From positions 3,968,001 to 4,032,000 of the forward strand of contig NZ_CP051006.1 of the NCBI RefSeq assembly GCF_014673495.1: DNA of 64,000 bases. Reading direction: 5' to 3'. This stretch comes from Streptomyces griseofuscus. Lineage in GTDB: Bacteria; Actinomycetota; Actinomycetes; Streptomycetales; Streptomycetaceae. Both the position numbers and the translations under genes were made by a program. Positions 45,376 to 55,168 of this stretch are shown in pieces (position 1 is the stretch's first letter; each line of letters opens with the position of its first letter). The notes beneath the pieces are model-generated. The model was not told the origin of the DNA, ran no database searches, and was given only the letters and a program-made list of their open reading frames with translations.

Positions 45376-48300
45376 TCAGCCCCTGCGCCCCCTGCGGGGA
45401 CCGTCCTCGTCGTCGTACGACCCCAGCAACTCGTCCGCCAGCGACGGCAGATCGTCCAGCGGGGTCTCCTCGGCCCAGTCGGGGCGCGGGCGACGGCGGG
45501 CGGTGCCCTCGGCCCCGGGCTGGGGCATCTCGCGGGTGCGGTCCTCGGAGCCGTCGGGGCCCGCGGACCGCTCGTCGCGGAAGAAGCCGCGCGGCATCCG
45601 GTCGGCCGGGGCGTCGTCGCGCACGGGCGGCAGTACGGCCGTCTCGTCCGGGCCCACCTGCGGCAGTACGGCGGTCTCCTCGGCGGCGCTCGCGGGCACC
45701 TGCGGCAGCACCGCCGTCTCGTCCGCGGCACCCGGCACGGCCGGCGGCTGGGGCAGCTCGGCGGTCGTCTCGGCCTCGGAGGGCGTGTGACGAGCGTTCC
45801 GGGCGTCCCGGCCGGAGGACCGCTCGTCCTCGGCCGGCGAGACGATCGGCGTGGGCACCGTCTCCTCCGTGCCCGGGCCGGGCGACACCACCGGGGTGGC
45901 GACCGTGACCGCGTCCGAGGTCACGCCGGGGGCCTTCGGCTGGGGGCTGCCGGGCCTGCGGGCGGCCACATCGGCGGCCGCCGCGGCCTCGGCGGCCTGG
46001 CGGCGGGCCTCCTCGGCACGGAGCAGGGCGCTCTCCGCCTTGCGCTGCGCCTCCAGGCGCCGGGCCGCCTCCTCGGCACGCTCCTTGGCCTGCCGGGCCT
46101 CCTCCTCGGCGCGGATCCGGGCCTGGCGGGCCTCCTCCTCCGCGCGCAGCCGGGCCTCTTCCTCGGCCTGCCTGCGGCGGCGCTCCTCCTCCGCCTTGCG
46201 GCGCGCCTCCTCCTCGGCGCGGGCCTTCTCCTCGGCGAGCAGCCGCTGCCGCTCCTCCTCGGCGCGCCGGGCCGCCTCGGCCGCCCGCTGCCGGGCCTCC
46301 TCGGCCTGCCGCTCGGCCTCGCGGCGCTGCGCCTCCTCCAGCTCGCGGCGCTTGCGCTCCTCCTCCTCGGCACGCAGCCGGGCCAGCTCCTCCTGGCGCT
46401 CACGCTCCAGGCGCTCCTCCTCGGCCTTGCGCGCGGCCTCTTCCTCGGCCTTGCGGCGCGCCTCCTCCTCGGCCTTCCTGCGCGCCTCCTCCCGGGCCTC
46501 GATCTCGGCCTGGGACAGCGGCAGCACGGTGTCGAGGCGGTGCCTGATCACGGTGGTGACGGCCTCGGGCTCCTGCCCGGCGTCGACCACCAGATAGCGG
46601 CCGGGGTCGGAGGCGGCCAGGGTGAGGAAACCGGAGCGCACACGCGCGTGGAACTCCGCGGGCTCCGACTCCAGCCGGTCCGGGGCCTCGGTGAACCGCT
46701 CGCGGGCGGCCTCCGGCGCGACGTCCAGCAGCACGGTCAGATGCGGCACCAGACCGTCGGTCGCCCAGCGGTTGATGCGGGCGATCTCGGTCGGGGACAG
46801 ATCGCGGCCGGCGCCCTGGTAGGCGACGGAGGAGTCGATGTAGCGGTCGGAGATCACCACCGCGCCGCGCTCCAGGGCGGGGCGTACGACGGTGTCGACG
46901 TGCTCGGCTCGGTCGGCGGCGTACAGCAGTGCCTCCGCGCGGTGGGACAGTCCGGCCGAGGAGACGTCCAGCAGGATCGAGCGCAGCCGCTTGCCCACCG
47001 GGGTGGCCCCCGGCTCGCGGGTGAGCACGACCTCGTGGCCCTTGCCGCGGATCCACTCGGCGAGCGCCTCGGCCTGGGTGGACTTGCCGGCGCCGTCGCC
47101 GCCCTCCAGGGCGATGAAGAAGCCGTTCGTGGCCTGCGCCTCGACCGGGTCGTCGCCGCCGAGCAGCGCGTCCTTGAGGTCCTGGCGCAGCGGGATGCCG
47201 GAGCGGTCGTCGACCTTGGCGAGCACCAGGGCGGCCACCGGCAGCAGCAGCGCGCCGATCAGCATCAGGGTGAACGAGGCGCCGCCGTGCGCGAACACGA
47301 AGCGGCCGTTCTCCAGCCGGTGCCGGCCGATCAGTCCGGCGATCACCGGGGCGATCACGGCGCCGAGCGCTATGAAGACGCGCACGACGGCCTGGAGGTG
47401 CTCGGTGACACGCGCCCGGCGGTAGTCCTCGGTCTCCTGGTCGAGCAGGGCGTGCCCGGTGTTGGCGGCGACGCCCGCGCCCAGGCCCGCCAGGGTGACG
47501 ATCAGCAGCACCGTGGTGACGTCCGGGACCAGACCGGCGGCCAGCAGCGCGATGCCGGTGAAGGCGATCGCCAGGGCCAGCAGCCGGCGGCGGGACAGCG
47601 AGGGCAGCACCGCGGGGGCCGTACGGATGCCGACCGCGACGCCGCCGGTCAGACCGAGCACCAGCAGGCCGAACAGGACCGGGCCGCCGCCCAGGTCGGT
47701 CGCGTGCAGCACGCACACGGAGACGGCGGCGGCGATGACTCCGGCCACGGCGGCGCAGGCGAGGACGAGCAGCGGGATCGCGCCCGTGCGCCCCTTGTCG
47801 ACACCGGCGCCGGTGCGCGGGCGGCGCAGGCCCTCCAGCGGGGAGCGGGGGCGCGGGGTGCGCGTGCCGGGCAGCTCCAGGAAGGTCAGCAGGGAGAGGG
47901 AGGCGGCGAACAGGCCCGCCGCCACGTACGACGCGAGGGCCGCGTGGTGCTGGTCGAACCAGGGCAGGCCGGTGCCCAGCAGGTTGTTGAGCAGGGCGGC
48001 GAGGACCAGGGCGGCGGCGGCCAGCGGTACGGCGAGGAAGGTGGTGCGCAGCGCGAGGCGGCGCAGGGCGTCCAGGTGGTCCGGCAGCGGCCGGACGGTC
48101 GCGCCCTCCGGCGGCGGGGCGGGCAGCAGGGCCGGGGCCGCGCCCTCGCGGCACACCGTCCACAGCCGCTCGGCGACGCCGGTGACGAAGGCGGTGACCA
48201 GCAGCACTGCGGGCGCGTCCGCCGGGGTCCAGTCGATCCACAGGGGGGCCACGATCAGCAGTGCGGCGCGCAGGCCGTCGGCGCCGACCATGGTCCAGCG

Positions 48301-48648
48301 GCGGTCGAGCGGGCCCTCCTGGGCGGTGAGCGTCGTCAGCGGCCCGAGCAGGACCGCGCCGAAGAGCAGTGCGGCGAGGCCGCGGGCCGCGAAGACCGTC
48401 GCGACCGCGAACGCCACGCCTCGGTAACCGCCGCCGAACGATCCCTGGGTGATCGCCGCCTGGAGGACGAGGATGACCAGGACGAGAAGGGCGAGGGTGT
48501 CGCCGACACCGCTCACCAGCTGCGCGCTCCACAGGCGCCGCAATTGCGGTCGGCGCAACAGGGAACGCACGGCGCGTTCGCGGGAGTCCGCGACCAGGGC
48601 GTCGTCCGGTGCTGGAGTGTGGGCCGTTGGCTGCTCGGCTCGCGTCAT
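45376..48648 (-). CDS. tmk: Thymidylate kinase fused to an N-terminal MFS-like membrane domain
   Basis: A 1090-residue protein. Residues about 35-500 form a multi-helix MFS-like membrane domain. About 508-720 is dTMP kinase, with the P-loop LEGGDGAGKSTQAEAL near 515, the DR motif TREPGATPVG and the SDRYIDSSVAYQGAGRDL lid region. A long Glu/Arg/Ala coiled coil (about 720-880) and an acidic tail with repeated ETAVLPQVP units follow. dTMP kinase is essential for dTTP supply. This fusion is standard in Streptomyces; what the membrane part does is unknown. Confidence 0.93.
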   Translation of the reverse strand: MTRAEQPTAHTPAPDDALVADSRERAVRSLLRRPQLRRLWSAQLVSGVGDTLALLVLVILVLQAAITQGSFGGGYRGVAFAVATVFAARGLAALLFGAVLLGPLTTLTAQEGPLDRRWTMVGADGLRAALLIVAPLWIDWTPADAPAVLLVTAFVTGVAERLWTVCREGAAPALLPAPPPEGATVRPLPDHLDALRRLALRTTFLAVPLAAAALVLAALLNNLLGTGLPWFDQHHAALASYVAAGLFAASLSLLTFLELPGTRTPRPRSPLEGLRRPRTGAGVDKGRTGAIPLLVLACAAVAGVIAAAVSVCVLHATDLGGGPVLFGLLVLGLTGGVAVGIRTAPAVLPSLSRRRLLALAIAFTGIALLAAGLVPDVTTVLLIVTLAGLGAGVAANTGHALLDQETEDYRRARVTEHLQAVVRVFIALGAVIAPVIAGLIGRHRLENGRFVFAHGGASFTLMLIGALLLPVAALVLAKVDDRSGIPLRQDLKDALLGGDDPVEAQATNGFFIALEGGDGAGKSTQAEALAEWIRGKGHEVVLTREPGATPVGKRLRSILLDVSSAGLSHRAEALLYAADRAEHVDTVVRPALERGAVVISDRYIDSSVAYQGAGRDLSPTEIARINRWATDGLVPHLTVLLDVAPEAARERFTEAPDRLESEPAEFHARVRSGFLTLAASDPGRYLVVDAGQEPEAVTTVIRHRLDTVLPLSQAEIEAREEARRKAEEEARRKAEEEAARKAEEERLERERQEELARLRAEEEERKRRELEEAQRREAERQAEEARQRAAEAARRAEEERQRLLAEEKARAEEEARRKAEEERRRRQAEEEARLRAEEEARQARIRAEEEARQAKERAEEAARRLEAQRKAESALLRAEEARRQAAEAAAAADVAARRPGSPQPKAPGVTSDAVTVATPVVSPGPGTEETVPTPIVSPAEDERSSGRDARNARHTPSEAETTAELPQPPAVPGAADETAVLPQVPASAAEETAVLPQVGPDETAVLPPVRDDAPADRMPRGFFRDERSAGPDGSEDRTREMPQPGAEGTARRRPRPDWAEETPLDDLPSLADELLGSYDDEDGPRRGRRG

Positions 48649-48698
48649 GCGTTCAGCCTATCCGCAGCCACCGACACCACACCCCGCACTCCTGGCAT

Positions 48699-48737
48699 GC
48701 GCACGCCCCGACACCAAAGTGATGCCGGGGCGTGCGC
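48699..48737 (-). terminator. Hairpin terminator after topA
   Basis: GCGCACGCCCCG (48699-48710) pairs perfectly over 12 bp with CGGGGCGTGCGC (48726-48737), 15-nt loop. It lies between the topA stop and the tmk start on the same strand. Confidence 0.75.
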
Positions 48738-48786
48738 GGGGCGAAACGAGACGCCCGGGGTCTCGGCCCGGTGAGCCGAGTCGGGT

Positions 48787-48822
48787 TCAGTCCTCCGAAC
48801 CGGGCTCAGTCCTCCGAACCGG
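48787..48822. repeat. 17-bp tandem duplication of the topA 3' end
   Basis: TCAGTCCTCCGAACCGG occurs at 48787-48803 and again at 48806-48822, separated by GC. The second copy encodes the last residues and stop of TopA (SGSED-stop, minus strand), so the end of the gene, stop codon included, is repeated just past it. Confidence 0.9.
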
Positions 48823-51640
48823 AAGCCGTCGACTTGGTCGCCGTCGCCTTCTTGGTGGTCGTCTTCTTCGCCGTGGTCTTCTTCGCGGCGCTCGCCGTCG
48901 TCTTCTTGGCCGCCGTCTTCTTGGCGGCGGTCTTCTTCGCCGGGGCGGTCTTCTTGGCCGGCGCCTTCTTGGCGGTCTTCTTGGCCGGGGCCTTCGCCCG
49001 CTTCTCGGCAAGAAGTTCGAAGCCGCGCTCCGGGGTGATCTCCTCGACGCTGTCGCCGGAGCGCAGGGTCGCGTTGGTCTCGCCGTCGGTGACGTACGGC
49101 CCGAAGCGGCCGTCCTTGACCACGACCGGCTTCTTGGAGACCGGGTCCTCGCCCAGCTCCTTCAGCGGCGGCTTGGCGGCGGCCCGCCCGCGCTGCTTGG
49201 GCTGGGCGTAGATCGCCAGGGCCTCTTCCAGCGTGATGGTGAAGATCTGGTCCTCGCTCTGGAGCGAGCGCGAGTCCGTGCCCTTCTTCAGATACGGCCC
49301 GTAGCGGCCGTTCTGGGCGGTGATCTCCTGGCCCTCGGCGTCCGCGCCGACGACACGCGGCAGGGACATCAGCTTCAGCGCGTCGTCCAGCGTCACCGTG
49401 TCCAGCGCCATGGACTTGAAGAGGGAGGCGGTGCGCGGCTTGACCGCGTTCTTGCCGGTCTTCGGGGTGCCCTCGGGGAGGATCTCGGTGACGTACGGGC
49501 CGTAGCGGCCCTTCTTGGCGACGATCTGGTGGCCGGTGGCCGGGTCGGCGCCCAGCTCGACATCGCCGCTGGGCTCGGCCAGCAGCTTCTCGGCCAGCTC
49601 GATGGTCAGCTCGTCCGGCGCCAGGTCGTCGGGGATGTCGGCGCGCTGGTGCTGCTCGGTGTCCTTCTCGCCGCGCTCGATGTACGGGCCGTAGCGGCCG
49701 ACCCGCAGCACGATGCCGTTGCCCACCGGGAAGGAGGACACCTCGCGGGCGTCGATCGCGCCCAGGTCGGTGACGAGTTCCTTGAGGCCGCCGAGGTGGT
49801 CCCCGTCGCCGTTGCCCGCGTCGGCGGCGGCGCCGCTGATGGTGCCCTCGCCGAAGTAGAAGCGCTTCAGCCACGGCACGGCCTGGGCCTCGCCGCGGGC
49901 GATGCGGTCGAGGTCGTCCTCCATCTTGGCGGTGAAGTCGTAGTCGACCAGCCGGCCGAAGTGCTTCTCCAGAAGGTTTACGACGGCGAAGGACAGGAAG
50001 GACGGCACGAGCGCCGTGCCCTTCTTGAAGACATAGCCGCGATCGAGGATCGTGCCGATGATCGACGCATAGGTCGACGGCCGGCCGATCTCGCGCTCTT
50101 CCAGCTCCTTGACCAGGGAGGCCTCGGTGTAGCGGGCCGGGGGCTTGGTGGCGTGGCCGTCGACCGTGATCTCCTCGGCGGACAGCGCGTCGCCCTCGGC
50201 GACCTGCGGCAGCCGGCGCTCGCGGTCGTCCAGCTCGGCGTTCGGGTCGTCGGCGCCCTCGACGTACGCCTTGAGGAAGCCGTGGAAGGTGATCGTCTTG
50301 CCGGAGGCGCTGAACTCCACGTCCCGGCCGTCGGCGGCGGTGCCACCGATCTTCACGGTCACGCTGTTGCCGGTCGCGTCCTTCATCTGGGAGGCGACGG
50401 TCCGCTTCCAGATCAGTTCGTACAGCTTGAACTGGTCGCCGGTCAGACCGGTCTCCGCGGGGGTGCGGAAACGATCACCCGAGGGACGGATCGCCTCGTG
50501 CGCCTCCTGCGCGTTCTTCACCTTCACCGCGTACGTACGCGGTTGGGGGGGCAGGTAGTCGGCGCCGTACAGCTGCGTGACCTGGGCGCGGGCGGCCGCG
50601 ATGGCGGTCTCGCTCAGCGTCGTGGAGTCCGTACGCATGTACGTGATGTAGCCGTTCTCGTACAGCTTCTGGGCGATCTGCATGGTCGCCTTGGCGCCGT
50701 AGCCGAGCTTGCGGCTGGCCTCCTGCTGGAGCGTCGTCGTACGGAACGGCGCGTACGGCGAGCGGCGGTACGGCTTCGACTCCACCGAGCGCACGGCGAA
50801 GCGGGTGTTCTCCAGGGCGGCGGCCAGCGAGCGGGCGGTGGCCTCGTCCAGGTGGAGGGTGTTCGCGGTCTTCAGCTGCCCCACGGAGTCGAAGTCACGG
50901 CCCTGCGCGACACGCCGTCCGTCGACGGTCTGCAAGCGCGCGACCAGCGACGACGGGTCGGAGGAGTCGCCCGCGCGGCCGGTGCCGAAGGTGCCGGTGA
51001 GGTCCCAGTATTCGGCGGAGCGGAAGGCGATGCGCTCGCGTTCCCGCTCGACCACGAGCCGGGTGGCGACGGACTGGACACGGCCGGCCGACAGCCGGGG
51101 CATGACCTTCTTCCACAGGACCGGCGAGACCTCGTAGCCGTAGAGGCGGTCGAGGATGCGCCGGGTTTCCTGGGCGTCGACCAGCTTCTGGTTGAGCTGG
51201 CGCGGGTTGGCGACGGCCTCGCGGATCGCGTCCTTGGTGATCTCGTGGAAGACCATCCGCTTGACGGGGATCTTCGGCTTGAGGACCTCCTGGAGGTGCC
51301 AGGCGATGGCCTCGCCCTCGCGGTCCTCATCGGTGGCCAGGAAGAGTTCGTCGGAGTCCTTCAGCAGGTCCTTGAGCTTCTTGACCTGGGCCTTCTTGTC
51401 CGCGTTCACCACGTAGACCGGCTGGAAGTCATGCTCGACGTCCACACCGAGGCGGCGCACCTCGCCGGTGTACTTCTCGGGCACCTCGGCGGCGCCGTTG
51501 GGGAGGTCACGGATGTGCCCGACGCTCGCTTCGACTACGTAGCCGGGGCCGAGGTAGCCCTTGATCGTCTTCGCCTTGGCAGGCGACTCGACGATGACGA
51601 GTCGGCGGCCGCCCTGTGCGGTCTCGCTGGTCGGGGACAA
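48806..51640 (-). CDS. topA: DNA topoisomerase I
   Basis: A 944-residue type IA topoisomerase. The TOPRIM domain is at the start (LVIVESPAKAKTIKGYL and FLATDEDREGEAIAWHL). The catalytic Tyr is in GYITYMRTDSTTL near residue 336. Four TopA C-terminal repeats follow (each with the RYGPYV-like motif), then a long Lys/Ala-rich tail that is typical of Streptomyces TopA and aids processivity. The start is TTG (51640), with GGAGAG upstream; MSPTSETAQGGRRL fits family N-termini. Essential for relaxing negative supercoils. Confidence 0.95.
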   Translation of the reverse strand: MSPTSETAQGGRRLVIVESPAKAKTIKGYLGPGYVVEASVGHIRDLPNGAAEVPEKYTGEVRRLGVDVEHDFQPVYVVNADKKAQVKKLKDLLKDSDELFLATDEDREGEAIAWHLQEVLKPKIPVKRMVFHEITKDAIREAVANPRQLNQKLVDAQETRRILDRLYGYEVSPVLWKKVMPRLSAGRVQSVATRLVVERERERIAFRSAEYWDLTGTFGTGRAGDSSDPSSLVARLQTVDGRRVAQGRDFDSVGQLKTANTLHLDEATARSLAAALENTRFAVRSVESKPYRRSPYAPFRTTTLQQEASRKLGYGAKATMQIAQKLYENGYITYMRTDSTTLSETAIAAARAQVTQLYGADYLPPQPRTYAVKVKNAQEAHEAIRPSGDRFRTPAETGLTGDQFKLYELIWKRTVASQMKDATGNSVTVKIGGTAADGRDVEFSASGKTITFHGFLKAYVEGADDPNAELDDRERRLPQVAEGDALSAEEITVDGHATKPPARYTEASLVKELEEREIGRPSTYASIIGTILDRGYVFKKGTALVPSFLSFAVVNLLEKHFGRLVDYDFTAKMEDDLDRIARGEAQAVPWLKRFYFGEGTISGAAADAGNGDGDHLGGLKELVTDLGAIDAREVSSFPVGNGIVLRVGRYGPYIERGEKDTEQHQRADIPDDLAPDELTIELAEKLLAEPSGDVELGADPATGHQIVAKKGRYGPYVTEILPEGTPKTGKNAVKPRTASLFKSMALDTVTLDDALKLMSLPRVVGADAEGQEITAQNGRYGPYLKKGTDSRSLQSEDQIFTITLEEALAIYAQPKQRGRAAAKPPLKELGEDPVSKKPVVVKDGRFGPYVTDGETNATLRSGDSVEEITPERGFELLAEKRAKAPAKKTAKKAPAKKTAPAKKTAAKKTAAKKTTASAAKKTTAKKTTTKKATATKSTASGSED

Positions 51641-51908
51641 CTTCGCTCTTCTCTCCGGTCGACGCTGTGGCCTCCCCAGGCCTTGGTCCCGGGGTCGCGG
51701 CGTACTGCTGGCACGTGTGGCGCTGCGGAGTGTGACGGTACATCCCGCCCCCGTGTCAAACGGGAAAAGCCCACAACGGCCACTCGAACGGTAACCCGAC
51801 TACCGGCATTCCTGCCGCCCGGAGTGCCGGGTACCCCGTCCGGGTCTGTCCGGAGCGTGACGCTCCTCTTACTCTCGCGACACACCGGGGAGCGGGCGCC
51901 CGCCGACG

Positions 51909-52106
51909 TCAGAGGCGTGTGAGGCAGTAGCCGCCGAGGGCAAGCGCAAGGGTTCCGGCCACGCTCGCGAGGGTGGCCGATGCGACCCGGTTCACACCGA
52001 GGGCCACCGCCTCACCGCGCCGCAGCCGCACCCCGGTCCATACCAGCAGAGCCCCTCCGAACAGGACAAACACCAATCCGACGAAAGCCGCCGGCCCCCG
52101 CTCCAT
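51909..52106 (-). CDS. Small two-helix membrane protein
   Basis: A 65-residue protein with two predicted membrane helices: FVGLVFVLFGGALLVWTGV, then a basic loop RLRRGEAVALG, then TLASVAGTLALALGGYCL. ATG 52106 has a GAGGTG site upstream; the longer frame is GC noise. A small membrane gene at this position beside topA is conserved in streptomycetes as far as I recall. Function unknown. Confidence 0.7.
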   Translation of the reverse strand: MERGPAAFVGLVFVLFGGALLVWTGVRLRRGEAVALGVNRVASATLASVAGTLALALGGYCLTRL

Positions 52107-52674
52107 GCGCCACCCACCTCTTCCGAGTCCACCCGGCGCGTGGACCTTGACACGCGGGGGCGACGACCGGGCGACCTCGGGGTGAACAGGGGGCCGACGG
52201 AACGACGCCCAAGGGGGTGTGAAAGCACGAGTACGACCCCCCCCCGCCCCGGGCCAGATATTTTTCCGGCCGTTTTGCAATCGACGGGCGGCCGAGCCGG
52301 GGTACGTACCGCCCGCGTGCGGCGGCGCCCCGCCGACGACGAGGACGAGCCTCCGGGCGTCGGCCGGGCCGAAGGCGGGCGCGTGCCGGGTACGACGGCC
52401 CGCGCATGGCGGGAATGGGCCTCCGCGCGCGGCCGACCCCACGTGAGCACGCGCGGGGTCCGTCGCCGTCAGCACGATGTGCGCAGGTCCCGAGCGCGCC
52501 CGCCCCTCCAGATTTCGCGCCCACCGCAGATGACCGCCCTCGCGTACCCCGGACGGCGCGCCCACCCGCGAGTCGGAACCCGCCGCCGATCACGAGCCGC
52601 GCCGACCCCACCGGGACACCCCCAGGCGCCCGGCCGACACGGCCCCCACAACGGCCCCGCGGGGAGCCGCCCCC
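52107..52674. other. Intergenic, no gene recognised
   Basis: A 568-bp gap. It contains a nine-C tract near 52237 and, next to it, an isolated AT-rich block (AGATATTTTTCC and CCGTTTTGCAATC, about 52255-52282) flanked by GGCC sequences. This could be a promoter or small-RNA locus. The long frames crossing it have unremarkable arginine-rich translations. Confidence 0.4.
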
Positions 52675-54195
52675 TCAGACCACCGGCTCCAGGAACCCCT
52701 GTTCCACCAGGAGGCGGATCTGGGCCGGGGTCTGGTCGCGGAGGCGGACGGCGTCCTCGCCCATCAGCTGGGCGATGGCGTCCAGGATGCGGCCGGCGCT
52801 CAGGGTGCCGTCGCAGACGCCCGCGAAGCCCGCGCCGACCGTGTCCACCTTGGTGGCGCGGCGCATGCCGCGGTGCTGGCGGAGCACGACGTGCTCGGGG
52901 TCCTCCGCGCCGGGCAGCCCGACCTGTTCCTGCACCACCTCGCCGACCAGCCTGAAGTGATGGGCGAGCAGCGCCGCGTCGTCGTGCTCGCGGAGGTAGT
53001 CGAGGCGTTCGAAGTGCGCCCGGACGGTGTCCCCGAGGGGCTGCTCCACGGGGTGCGGCCACTCCTCCACCGTGAGGGACGGTTCGGCCGCGCCCGTCCT
53101 GCGCAGGGTGATCCAGCCGAAGCCGATCGCCTTGACCTTGCGCGCCTCGAACTCGTCGAGCCAGGCGTCGTACCGCGCCTGGTACTCCGCCGGGTCCCCG
53201 CGGTGGTCTCCGGCGTCCCGCAGCCACAACTCGGCGTACTGCGTGACGTCCTGCACCTCGCGCTGCACGATCCAGGCGTCGCACCCGCGCGGCACCCACG
53301 ACCTGAGCCGGTCCTGCCAGTCCTCCCCCGCCACGTGCTGCCAGTTGGCGAGGAACTGCGCGAACCCGCCCTCGTTCAGCCGTTCCCCCGCCTGCTGGAC
53401 GAGGGAGCGGCACAGATCGTCCCCGCCCATGCCGCCGTCACGGTAGGTGAGCCGGGCGCCGGGCGAGATCACGAACGGCGGGTTGGAGACGATCAGGTCG
53501 AACTTCTCGTCGTCGCGCACCGGTTCGAACAGCGATCCCTCGCGCAGCTCGGCGGCGGGCGCGCCGGAGAGCGCCAGCGTGAGCGCCGTGATGTGCAGCG
53601 CGCGGGGGTTGAGATCGGTCGCCGTCACGCGCGTGGCGTGCCGGGAGGCGTGCAGTGCCTGGATGCCCGAGCCGGTGCCGAGGTCCAGGGCGGCGGCGAC
53701 CGGCGTGCGCACGGTGATCCCGGCGAGCGTGGTGGACGCGCCCCCGACCCCCAGCACGACACCCTCGGCCCGCTGGCCGATACCGCCCGCGCCGCCGACC
53801 GCGCAGCCCAGGTCGGACACGATGAACCAGTCCTCGCCGCCGGGCCCGCCGTACGGCCGTACGTCCACCGCGGCGGCCACCTCGTCGCCGCCCACCCGCA
53901 CCAGCCACCCGGTCTCGACCGCTTCCTCGACGGGGAGCACGGCGGCCACCCGCGCGCGGGGCACGGGCTGCTGGAGCAGGAAGAGCCGTACGAGGGTCTC
54001 CAACGGCGTGTCGCCACGGGTCGCCCGTAGCGCGGGCACGGTCTCGCTGCGGGCCAGCGCCGTGTACGCGGGCGCGCCGAGCAGTTCGAGCAGCCCGTCG
54101 GCGGTGAAGGAGGCGGCCAGCAGCGCGTCCCGCAGCCGCGCGGCGGCCTCGGGACGGTCGGCGGCGGGCAGGGGGGCGGGTCCGGAGTCAGTCAC
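52675..54195 (-). CDS. HemK/RlmG-like SAM-dependent methyltransferase
   Basis: A 506-residue protein. A winged-helix-like N-terminal region (about 1-135) precedes a Rossmann methyltransferase: SAM motif I ALDLGTGSGIQALHA (about residue 165), acidic motif VTATDLNPRAL, and the catalytic NPPF in DLIVSNPPFVISPG. NPPF/NPPY enzymes methylate exocyclic or amide nitrogens in nucleic acids or proteins. A 200-residue C-terminal extension is of unknown role. The GTG start at 54195 (MTDSGPAPLPAADRPEAA) is chosen over the upstream frame. Confidence 0.85.
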   Translation of the reverse strand: MTDSGPAPLPAADRPEAAARLRDALLAASFTADGLLELLGAPAYTALARSETVPALRATRGDTPLETLVRLFLLQQPVPRARVAAVLPVEEAVETGWLVRVGGDEVAAAVDVRPYGGPGGEDWFIVSDLGCAVGGAGGIGQRAEGVVLGVGGASTTLAGITVRTPVAAALDLGTGSGIQALHASRHATRVTATDLNPRALHITALTLALSGAPAAELREGSLFEPVRDDEKFDLIVSNPPFVISPGARLTYRDGGMGGDDLCRSLVQQAGERLNEGGFAQFLANWQHVAGEDWQDRLRSWVPRGCDAWIVQREVQDVTQYAELWLRDAGDHRGDPAEYQARYDAWLDEFEARKVKAIGFGWITLRRTGAAEPSLTVEEWPHPVEQPLGDTVRAHFERLDYLREHDDAALLAHHFRLVGEVVQEQVGLPGAEDPEHVVLRQHRGMRRATKVDTVGAGFAGVCDGTLSAGRILDAIAQLMGEDAVRLRDQTPAQIRLLVEQGFLEPVV

Positions 54196-54222
54196 GGTCC
54201 CATTGTGTCCCGCGCGGACCGA

Positions 54223-54249
54223 GGGGGACGGCGCACACAGCCGTCCCCC
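54223..54249 (-). terminator. Hairpin terminator after the lipoprotein gene
   Basis: GGGGGACGGC (54223-54232) and GCCGTCCCCC (54240-54249) form a perfect 10-bp stem with a 7-nt loop, between the lipoprotein stop and the methyltransferase start. Confidence 0.7.
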
Positions 54250-54343
54250 ACCCGCGTCGGACATCGGTCGACCCGCCACAGGCTTCACGCGCGCGTCAGG
54301 GACCGGTCGGCTCCGCCGCGGCCATCACTCCTCGGGCGCGGCC

Positions 54344-54958
54344 TCAGCCCGCCGTGGAGGCCGCGGAGGGCGAGGACGCGCCCGAGGAGGCGACCTTCTT
54401 GCAGCTGGGCTGCTGGGCGATGGCGTCCTGCACCTCGCCCTGCTGGAGGGCCTTCAGCGACTCGGTGCCGCTCTGGTGCTTCTTCTCCAGCTCGGTCATC
54501 TGCGTGGCGACGTCGTGCAGCCCGGAGGCGAACTTCGCCTGGTCCTTGGTGTCCAGGTCGTCGACCTGCTTCTTCAGATCGGCGTAGGAGGTCGAGAGGC
54601 TGTTGAAGCTCTTCACGACATCGCCGAGCCGCTTGGCGCCACCGGAGACCCCGGGAGGCGCGCCTGCCTCGTTGACCGCGGTCGCGATCGCCTTGTAGCC
54701 GTCGGCCATGTCCTGGAAGGCCTTGGAGTCGGTCTTCTGGAGCGTCTCGGGCTTGGCCGTGTCGGCGGCCGTCGTGGAGATCGCCGCGTTCGCCGCCTTG
54801 ATCTTCGCGTCCTGCGCGGGCACGGCGTCGCACACCGACTTGGCCCAGGAGACGAGCTTGGGGTCGGGCCCCTTGGGGGCGCTGTTGCCGCTGCATCCCG
54901 ACAGCGCAGCCACCAGTACCGCACCGCCGGACAGTGCGGCCGCGAGCTTCTTGTTCAC
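54344..54958 (-). CDS. Small secreted lipoprotein
   Basis: A 204-residue lipoprotein. MNKKLAAALSGGAVLVAALSGC is a clear lipoprotein signal with the lipobox Cys at residue 22. The mature part is rich in Lys, Asp and Ala helices (SFNSLSTSYADLKKQVDDLD) with two further cysteines (KSVCDAVPAQ, PSCKKVA) that may pair, and it ends in a Ser/Ala tail. No enzyme motif is seen. The GTG at 54958 is favoured over ATG 54976, since GAAGGGACC then serves as its ribosome site. Confidence 0.75.
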   Translation of the reverse strand: MNKKLAAALSGGAVLVAALSGCSGNSAPKGPDPKLVSWAKSVCDAVPAQDAKIKAANAAISTTAADTAKPETLQKTDSKAFQDMADGYKAIATAVNEAGAPPGVSGGAKRLGDVVKSFNSLSTSYADLKKQVDDLDTKDQAKFASGLHDVATQMTELEKKHQSGTESLKALQQGEVQDAIAQQPSCKKVASSGASSPSAASTAG

Positions 54959-55103
54959 CGGATTGGTCCCTTCCATGGCTCTCGGGCCCCGGACCCTACA
55001 CGGCGGACGCACACCCTCCGCACACCGATCGCCCCCTAAGTACCTTTTATTACTTTTTGCGCGAGAGAAGGCTCACGACGGGGCCGTACGCGCGCACACG
55101 AAC

Positions 55104-55140
55104 GGGCGGGCGGCGCTCCCTTCGCACGCACCGCCCGCCC
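55104..55140 (-). terminator. Hairpin terminator after hppA
   Basis: GGGCGGGCGG (55104-55113) pairs with CCGCCCGCCC (55131-55140), 10 bp and a 17-nt loop, about 29 bp past the hppA stop. An AT-rich block (CTTTTATTACTTTTTGCG, about 55043-55060) just beyond it may be the lipoprotein promoter. Confidence 0.65.
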
Positions 55141-55168
55141 GCCCTTTGCGCAGGCCGTCTGCCGAAAC

